From assembly GCA_023388015.1 (NCBI GenBank), contig JAEWHB010000233.1, positions 1 through 11,644 of the forward strand: a DNA stretch of 11,644 nucleotides. Reading direction: 5' to 3'. Origin of the DNA: Bacteroidota bacterium. GTDB taxonomy: Bacteria > Bacteroidota > Bacteroidia > Flavobacteriales > Weeksellaceae. Of this stretch, positions 6,929-11,644 are shown in pieces. A program made the translations under genes and the position numbers. The number at the start of each line of letters is the position of its first letter. Positions within the stretch are counted from its first letter, which is position 1. The notes beneath the pieces are model-generated. The model was not told the DNA's origin. It did not search any database and worked only from the letters and a program-made list of their open reading frames with translations.

Positions 6929-8872
6929 TTCGTCGATTGTAACCAACTCATCTGTGGCTTCAGGAGCTTCCATAAAAGAAATGGTAAGTTCTGTGTAATT
7001 TTCACAAGTTCCGTCTTCATTTTTAACCAACACATAAATAATCATTGGATTTGAAGTTACCTCGAAATTTTCAGGATTTGTAATTTCAGTTCCGCCCATT
7101 TCAGTAAAATAGTGCAGGGTAGTGGTGATTCCTTCGGTCACCACAATTTGGTTTTGTGTTAAATCCACGAAATCGACCCCATCATTTAAATTGTCACAAG
7201 TCTGGATTTCGTCTGGTTGAATTTCCGGAAACTCTTGAACTTTTAAGGTTAGGATTTCCAGATTGATACAAGCATCTTCTCCCATCAAGGGATTGTAAAT
7301 TTTCACATATACATCTTGAGTATTGGGAGTTTCATTGGTATAAGCTTCCGGATTTAGAATTAAATCAGTCGCCGCAGCATCCCTATAAAATTCTATTATT
7401 AGTCCGGTGGGATCGCTAACGATTAAATTTTCCAAAGCGAATTCTTCCATATTAAATACCGCAAGGCCATCGCCATCGTCATCACAGACTGCATCTGTAT
7501 CTGAAACAGTTTCGGGGCCTATTCCCACTTGAAGCGTTAATTCGACAATATCATAACAGCCATCTACATTCTCGACACGTACATACACGATGACTTCTGA
7601 ATCAGTATAGGAAAGTGCAAAGTTTTGGAAATCAGTGATTTCATCGATGGCTAATTCATTTTCAGCCCCATTATAAGAATTATAATAAGTATAAATTAAA
7701 TCAGGAGAACCTAAAAAAGGATTATAATCTGATAAATCAAAGGTAAAATCCCCTGATTCCGTACAGACAAAATCTTCATAATCAGTTCCGGTTGGACTTT
7801 CGCTGAAAGTCAATTCAACACCCACTTCGGTAGAACAAGAACCTGAAGTAACTTTTACTTCATAATAACCAGAAACAGTTGCGGTATAGGTTTGAGAATT
7901 TTCACCCGGAATCAGGTTTCCATCTAGGTACCATTCATAAACAACATCAGGTGCATTTACGTTAACCATCATGGTGTATTCAGTTAAATCACATAGTAAT
8001 TCGTCATCACCCAATTCAGCACCGCTCAAATCAACCATTGTTCCACCTAAATCGAAAGAGCCTGCTTCTAGAAATACCGCAGAATCGAATTGGGTATCAG
8101 AAGCATCGGCCACTACTAGTTTTATATGATAGGTTGCACCTGCTTCAACTTCTGAATAAGCAGTAAGTGGAACTGTACGACCGTAATGTTCAATGGCTTG
8201 AAAAGGTCCATTTACATAATAAGTATCATCACCACAATATTGATTATTAACATTATTAATGGTCACATAATCGCCATTAGGCAACAAAGCAATGTTTTTC
8301 CCTGTCAAGCCTGGGTCAGCTGTAATCCCGGGTCCACTGATGATAAAAGCAAATGCATCATTATAATCACTACAAGCATAAAGCGGATCGTATTCTTCCG
8401 AAGCAAAAATATAATTGAAGGATATTTCGTTTCCAAGTGGTACAAAATCAAACTCAAAAATAGTTGCATTCCAAGAATCAACATGGAAATTTGTAGTCAG
8501 ATTCATTAAGTATTCTATATCAGGGTCGCCTGTCCAACTGTAGGCACCATCACTTACAACACCACCACTAGGTCCGTTTGCGTTTTGTGCATAACCAGAA
8601 GTCAGGAGGATTCCACTTTCAAAGGGAAAATCAGAAGTTCCTTTTTCAAAATAGCCCCAGCTTCGATTAGCATTGGGAAATTGGGCTTGTGGATTGTCTT
8701 TAAAGGTAAAATTAGATATTTCGGTACATTCACTACCATCCATCAATACTTCAAAAGTAAGGTCTCTTGCACCTAGAGCGGATTCAGGGGCTCCAGCGGG
8801 ATTCACTACAATCGATTGACTGTATAGAGAAATGCTTATTACAGATAATATAAAAAATAGAATTGACCTCAT
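5702..8872 (-). CDS. Giant T9SS type B surface protein with choice-of-anchor L head
   Basis: The 1056-residue protein begins with a signal peptide (1-19, ending SLYSQ). Residues about 30-277 form a choice-of-anchor L domain, recognised by NYIFASEEYDPLY, CSDYNDAFAFIISGPG, IALLPNG, TINNVNN and DSAVFLEAGSF. An Ig/PKD-like domain follows (about 285-357), then five Cys-paired repeats (369-837) and a sixth short Ig-like unit (838-903). One repeat carries the acidic loop CDDDGDG, which could bind calcium. An SprB-like module (about 904-971) and the T9SS type B sorting domain (about 974-1056, with ITPNGDGRND, IKIFDRFGK, WDGKYLGNP) end the protein. It is therefore expected to be exported by the T9SS to the cell surface or medium. 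It is the first gene of a probable operon with its paralogue, has a promoter-like sequence just upstream, and diverges from the ZIP gene. The ligand or surface bound is unknown. Confidence 0.9.
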   Translation of the reverse strand: MRSILFFILSVISISLYSQSIVVNPAGAPESALGARDLTFEVLMDGSECTEISNFTFKDNPQAQFPNANRSWGYFEKGTSDFPFESGILLTSGYAQNANGPSGGVVSDGAYSWTGDPDIEYLMNLTTNFHVDSWNATIFEFDFVPLGNEISFNYIFASEEYDPLYACSDYNDAFAFIISGPGITADPGLTGKNIALLPNGDYVTINNVNNQYCGDDTYYVNGPFQAIEHYGRTVPLTAYSEVEAGATYHIKLVVADASDTQFDSAVFLEAGSFDLGGTMVDLSGAELGDDELLCDLTEYTMMVNVNAPDVVYEWYLDGNLIPGENSQTYTATVSGYYEVKVTSGSCSTEVGVELTFSESPTGTDYEDFVCTESGDFTFDLSDYNPFLGSPDLIYTYYNSYNGAENELAIDEITDFQNFALSYTDSEVIVYVRVENVDGCYDIVELTLQVGIGPETVSDTDAVCDDDGDGLAVFNMEEFALENLIVSDPTGLIIEFYRDAAATDLILNPEAYTNETPNTQDVYVKIYNPLMGEDACINLEILTLKVQEFPEIQPDEIQTCDNLNDGVDFVDLTQNQIVVTEGITTTLHYFTEMGGTEITNPENFEVTSNPMIIYVLVKNEDGTCENYTELTISFMEAPEATDELVTIDECSIDNYSTYNLPSINPALVADITDLSFTYHLTFDEAFNGLNALPDNYQNTSPDQIIFARVQDLNGCFDIAEVMLDTHLVHNELEEIISVCDDPYENNDGIASFDLTQMKPSIENSLGGTEFTIRYFVSFEDALANTNAISNPAEYTNETSPQTIYSRATDGNGGCAGIVEFNIEVLEVPEFNLPDYLVFCNYDTKEYDFPQPFETYTWYDSNGTVISNNNVVAFNQEGIYTLEVTSAELSCPAMREVEVIFDNQPIITNIEVIENTIKISANGGLPPYQYSYNNGLTWTDDFVIHNVPGGIYDLIVKSKYGCISTAKTFGVLGIPNLITPNGDGRNDFWVIKGLEVYPNAHIKIFDRFGKIFVDRPLNAEFIWDGKYLGNPVAPGDYWYIISVEDGKSISGHITVRTR
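6362..7768 (-). repeat. Five tandem ~93-residue cysteine-paired repeats in the 1056-aa protein
   Basis: Repeat units begin at cysteines 370, 463, 559, 649 and 738, with 838 opening the following unit; spacings are 93, 96, 90, 89 and 100 residues. Each has a second cysteine 64-75 residues after the first (439, 535, 623, 714, 813), usually in a G-C or N-G-C turn after a V-x-V-R/K strand. Units differ considerably in sequence, so this is an old array, unlike the fresher second/third pair in the sister protein. Confidence 0.8.
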
Positions 8873-8891
8873 GTTACGTGTGTTAAACCTA

Positions 8892-8922
8892 CGAAATTAA
8901 CGATTATTTTTACTTTCTTCAA
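8892..8922 (-). promoter_or_regulatory. Bacteroidota-type promoter for the giant-protein operon
   Basis: On the minus strand the sequence reads TTG (8922-8920), a 20-nt spacer, then TAATTTCG (8899-8892). This matches the -33 TTG / -7 TAnnTTTG consensus of this phylum with one mismatch in the -7 box and normal spacing. Transcription would begin near 8885, giving a leader of only about a dozen bases before the ATG at 8872. Confidence 0.5.
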
Positions 8923-8941
8923 AAAATTAACTTTGTTGAAT

Positions 8942-8949
8942 TATTTTTG
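8942..8949 (+). promoter_or_regulatory. Possible -7 box for the ZIP transporter gene
   Basis: TATTTTTG matches TAnnTTTG exactly and ends five bases before the ATG at 8955. If used, transcription would start at or beside the start codon, giving a leaderless or almost leaderless mRNA. There is no TTG at the expected -33 position, so the match may be chance in AT-rich DNA. Confidence 0.3.
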
Positions 8950-8954
8950 CAGAG

Positions 8955-9638
8955 ATGTTTGAAATTTTAATTTTAATTCTTTCGGTTTTCATCGGAAGTT
9001 TACTGGGACATTTTTTCATTAGAAATAAAAGTCTATCCAAGTTTTTATTGATCTTCAGCGGTGCATTTTTTCTGGCAACTGCTGTTTTGGAGATATTCCC
9101 GACAATTTACGAGGTGCACGATCACAGCATCGGACTTTTTGTTCTGGCCGGTTTGTTTTTTCAAATGATTGTTGAATCTCTGAGTAAGGGAGCAGAACAC
9201 GGACACGTTCATCTTTCGCACAACAAATCTTTTCCGTTCAGTATATTTCTGGGACTCTTTTTGCATTCCTTTTTTGAAGGGATGCCTTTGCTACATCAGC
9301 ATTCGCATAATCTGCTTTGGGCAATTTTCATTCACAATATTCCGGTAGCCATGGTTTTATATGGAGCGGTTTCTCAGATGAAAATCTCCAATATTTACAA
9401 ATGGGGATTCATGTTGGCTTTTGCATTAGCAGGCCCATTGGGAGCTCTTTTTGGCAAAACGATTCTGGCGGATTATCATCATTATGCATCAGCATTTGTA
9501 GCCGGAATTTTCATTCACATTGCGACTGTAATTTTATTTGAAAGTACCGACAGCCATAAATTCAAAGCCCAAAAGGTTTTGACGGTCCTTTTGGGCTTTG
9601 TGATTGCTTATTTGACTATTTTAGGTCACCAGCATTAA
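8955..9638 (+). CDS. ZIP-family metal transporter
   Basis: The 227-residue integral membrane protein has about eight hydrophobic segments (near residues 1-20, 30-50, 58-76, 93-111, 119-138, 149-166, 177-196, 206-224). It has a short His-rich loop, EHGHVHLSH (81-89), between segments three and four. Segment four has H104-SFFE-G, matching the HxxxE metal site of ZIP proteins, and segment five has H127-NIP. ZIP proteins move zinc, iron or other divalent cations into the cytoplasm; the metal here cannot be told from sequence. In canonical members segment five reads HKxPEG, but here it is HNIPVA, so the usual second-site glutamate is missing. H188 and E196 in segment seven are further possible ligands. 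The gene diverges from the giant-protein operon and ends at the base before the convergent dsbD stop codon. Confidence 0.82.
   Translation: MFEILILILSVFIGSLLGHFFIRNKSLSKFLLIFSGAFFLATAVLEIFPTIYEVHDHSIGLFVLAGLFFQMIVESLSKGAEHGHVHLSHNKSFPFSIFLGLFLHSFFEGMPLLHQHSHNLLWAIFIHNIPVAMVLYGAVSQMKISNIYKWGFMLAFALAGPLGALFGKTILADYHHYASAFVAGIFIHIATVILFESTDSHKFKAQKVLTVLLGFVIAYLTILGHQH
9563..9600. terminator. Perfect 14-bp inverted repeat inside the ZIP gene, possible terminator
   Basis: CAAAGCCCAAAAGG (9563-9576) and CCTTTTGGGCTTTG (9587-9600) are exact reverse complements around a 10-nt loop. Such A-rich/GC-core/T-rich stems are typical of transcription terminators, and the position, 39 bp beyond the dsbD stop in the minus direction, would suit termination of dsbD. 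It lies within codons about 203-216 of the ZIP gene. Neither strand shows a strong T tract after the stem, so the terminator role is inferred from the stem and the convergent layout. Confidence 0.5.
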
Positions 9639-11644
9639 TTAATTATTTTTCGAATTATAAGCGTCGATGCCTTTCTTCATCCATTTCAGGTATTCGTCCA
9701 CATCATAAATTGCGCCTAATGGCTCATTGTAATTATTCAAATGTTCATCTACAATGATGTAATAAGGTTGGGCATTGTTATGGTATTTTTCAATTTCAAA
9801 AGCTGTCCATTTATTTCCGATTGTTTTCAGGTTTCTTCCCAAAGCTTCTGAATAAACTTGTTCTTCTTTGGGTAATTCAGTGCGTTCGTCCACATACAAA
9901 GAAACCAAAACCACATCGTTTAAAAGCAGATTTTTTACTTTTGGATCAGACCAGACGCGTTCTTCAACCTTACGACAATTGGCACAGGCATGACCGGTAA
10001 AGTCAATCATAATCGGCTTTTGAATTTTTTTGGAATGCTCAATTGCGTCTGCCATATCCAGAAATGCAGGAATCTGATGCGGTCCGTATTTTTGTCCCGG
10101 TAATAATTCTCCTGCCGATTCTCCGCCTGCTCCACCAACAGAAGCTTTTCCGACTCCGTTTGGCGATTCTGCATAATGAATCGGTGGCGTCAATCCACTC
10201 AGTAAATTAACCGGTGCGCCCCACATTCCGGGAATCATATACATCACAAACGAAAAAGTCAGAATCGCAAAAAACAATCTCGGAACACCGATTCTGTCTT
10301 CGGGGGCATCCATTTTCAATCGGAATTTTCCTAAAAGATAAAGTCCCATTAATCCAAATATCGCAATCCAGATAGCAAGGAAAACTTCTCTTTCCAGCCA
10401 ATGTGCCTGCCACACCAAATCGGCATTTGAAAGGAATTTGAAGGCAAATGCCAATTCCAAAAATCCGATGCAAACTTTCACCACGTTCATCCATCCACCT
10501 GATTTGGGAAGGGAAGTAAGCCAACTTGGGAATATCGCAAACAATACAAACGGGATGGCCAGCGCAAGTGAAAATCCGAGGGAGCCGACTGTCAATGACA
10601 TATAATTGCCGGTTCGGACGGCTTCGCCCATAAGTCCCGCGATGATGGGAACGGTACATGAAAATGAAATCAAAACCAGGGTAAGTGCCATGAAAAATAT
10701 TCCGATGTATCCGCCTTTGTCGGCTTGTTTGTCTGTATAATTGGCCCATTTTGCGGGTAAAGTAATTTCAAATGCACCAAAAAATGAAATCGCAAAAACA
10801 ATGAAGATTACAAAGAATCCAACATTTACCCAAGGATTGGTAGAGAATTCATTAAGTGCTGATTGACCTAAAAATCTCGAAGCAATAAAAGCCAGCCCCA
10901 CAAAAATAATGATAATGGAAAGTCCATAAATCAAGGCTTTAAAAATTCCTTGACTGCGCGAATTACTTTGTTTGGTAAATAAGCTAACTGTAAGTGGAAT
11001 CATGGGGAAAATACAAGGCATAACCAATGCAAGCAATCCACCGGAAACACCGAGCCAGAAAATCCCCCAAAGTCCTTTTTTCTCTTCTTCAATAGGTTCG
11101 TCTTCATTATCAGCTGTTTCGACAGAAGCCGAAGCAAGGGAAGCAGAATCATTTGATTCATATAACTCATTCTGAACAATTGCCGTTGAATCCGTTTCTG
11201 AATCATTGACTAAAGCTGTTGTAAGAGGCGTTTGCGTAGCTTCTTCTTTTATATCATCTTGAGCAACTTCTTGTTTTTTAGGTGTTAATTTCACCGAGAA
11301 ATCAAGCCAATCTGGCGGAAGACATTTTTCCGCATCACAAACCTGTGTTTCCGCACTGAATTTTACAGTGGTTTCTTTTGGGTTTTTTAGTTTGACTTTT
11401 TGTTTGAAAGTCAGTTTATTCTCGTAATATTTTTCTTGTTGCTGGAAAAGTTCACTGTATTTATCGAGTAATTTTCCGATTTCCTGTGTTTTTCCAATGA
11501 GTTGAACATTGGAGTTCTCCTCAAATGTGATTGTTGCCGGAACACCAATTCCGTCGCCGGGATGTTGCTGGGAATACATGTGCCAGCCGTTGTCAATTTT
11601 TGCATGTAGCAAAACTTCGTACTCATTGTTGCCTAAATCTTTTG
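9639..11644 (-). CDS. dsbD: Protein-disulfide reductase DsbD, 5' end outside the window
   Basis: DsbD carries electrons from cytoplasmic thioredoxin across the inner membrane to periplasmic thiol proteins. All three modules are visible. The N-terminal periplasmic domain has DNGWHMYSQ near 11590-11565 and the cysteine pair CDAEKC (codons 11339-11322). The membrane domain has about eight segments, with cysteines in MPCIFP (11015-11013) and SFSCTVP (10658-10656), the positions of the redox pair. The C-terminal thioredoxin-like domain has the active site CANC (9986-9975). A Ser/Thr/Glu-rich linker of about 65 residues separates the first two modules. The frame stays open to the window edge (KDLGNNEYEVLLHAK upstream), so the TTG at 11612 is internal and the signal peptide is missing. 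It is convergent with the ZIP gene without any gap. Substrates may include cytochrome c maturation or oxidative-stress proteins; this cannot be decided here. Confidence 0.92.
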   Translation of the reverse strand, partial: KDLGNNEYEVLLHAKIDNGWHMYSQQHPGDGIGVPATITFEENSNVQLIGKTQEIGKLLDKYSELFQQQEKYYENKLTFKQKVKLKNPKETTVKFSAETQVCDAEKCLPPDWLDFSVKLTPKKQEVAQDDIKEEATQTPLTTALVNDSETDSTAIVQNELYESNDSASLASASVETADNEDEPIEEEKKGLWGIFWLGVSGGLLALVMPCIFPMIPLTVSLFTKQSNSRSQGIFKALIYGLSIIIIFVGLAFIASRFLGQSALNEFSTNPWVNVGFFVIFIVFAISFFGAFEITLPAKWANYTDKQADKGGYIGIFFMALTLVLISFSCTVPIIAGLMGEAVRTGNYMSLTVGSLGFSLALAIPFVLFAIFPSWLTSLPKSGGWMNVVKVCIGFLELAFAFKFLSNADLVWQAHWLEREVFLAIWIAIFGLMGLYLLGKFRLKMDAPEDRIGVPRLFFAILTFSFVMYMIPGMWGAPVNLLSGLTPPIHYAESPNGVGKASVGGAGGESAGELLPGQKYGPHQIPAFLDMADAIEHSKKIQKPIMIDFTGHACANCRKVEERVWSDPKVKNLLLNDVVLVSLYVDERTELPKEEQVYSEALGRNLKTIGNKWTAFEIEKYHNNAQPYYIIVDEHLNNYNEPLGAIYDVDEYLKWMKKGIDAYNSKNN

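Noticed and set aside
2951..7768. Regular ~280-300 bp periodicity as a possible CRISPR or satellite array
   Set aside because: The periodicity is at protein level inside intact reading frames; DNA units are diverged and there are no short identical repeats with spacers.
9635..9650. Short AATTAATTAATT run between the ZIP and dsbD genes as an attachment site
   Set aside because: It consists of the two stop codons and AT-rich codons; no integrase or flanking repeat supports an attachment site.
10207..10749. 180-codon minus-strand frame overlapping dsbD in another reading frame
   Set aside because: It lies entirely within the well supported dsbD membrane domain and shows no signal peptide or family motif, so it is a shadow frame.
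9639..11612. DsbD read as a complete gene starting at TTG 11612
   Set aside because: The frame is open beyond 11612 to the window edge, with residues typical of the N-terminal domain, and the signal peptide is missing, so the gene is cut by the window.

Overview
The window is AT-rich DNA from a member of Bacteroidota, most likely a flavobacterium (class Flavobacteriia). Three things support this. Two very large secreted proteins end in the type IX secretion system (T9SS) type B sorting domain, also called the gliding-motility-associated C-terminal domain, which is confined to this phylum. Promoter-like sites fit the Bacteroidota TTG / TAnnTTTG consensus. The gene families (flavobacterial TraB/GumN protein, single-domain RlmL-type methyltransferase, long-linker DsbD) also fit. 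I cannot name the genus.

Layout. At 69-938 (+) lies a secreted TraB/GumN-family protein. Overlapping its stop by 4 nt is a 60-codon reading frame (935-1117, +) that looks like the severed N-terminus of an M14 zinc carboxypeptidase; it ends inside the stop region of the convergent methyltransferase gene. The minus strand from 8872 down to 1114 then carries three genes in the same direction with gaps of 15 and 28 nt: a 1056-residue T9SS type B protein with a choice-of-anchor L head, a 1132-residue T9SS type B protein with a different, DUF3344-like head, and a THUMP-domain RNA methyltransferase of the RlmL type. Divergent from this block is a small ZIP-family metal transporter (8955-9638, +). 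It abuts tail-to-tail, with no intergenic base, a DsbD-type thiol-disulfide reductase on the minus strand (9639 to the window edge, 5' end missing).

The most notable element is the pair of giant exported proteins. They have unrelated N-terminal heads, followed by tandem ~90-100-residue repeats with two cysteines each. Their last ~408 residues are colinear with identical cysteine spacing, and similarity rises from about one third in the upstream shared repeat to more than 80% over the SprB-like module and sorting domain. This looks like a duplicated stalk-plus-sorting cassette carrying two different heads. Their role as surface adhesins or gliding-related proteins is inference. The cysteine-paired repeats give a possible but unproven connection to the nearby DsbD, which handles periplasmic thiols.

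I saw no tRNA, rRNA, CRISPR array, transposase or phage gene. The only stretches without genes are short (1-68, 2260-2287, 5687-5701, 8873-8954).
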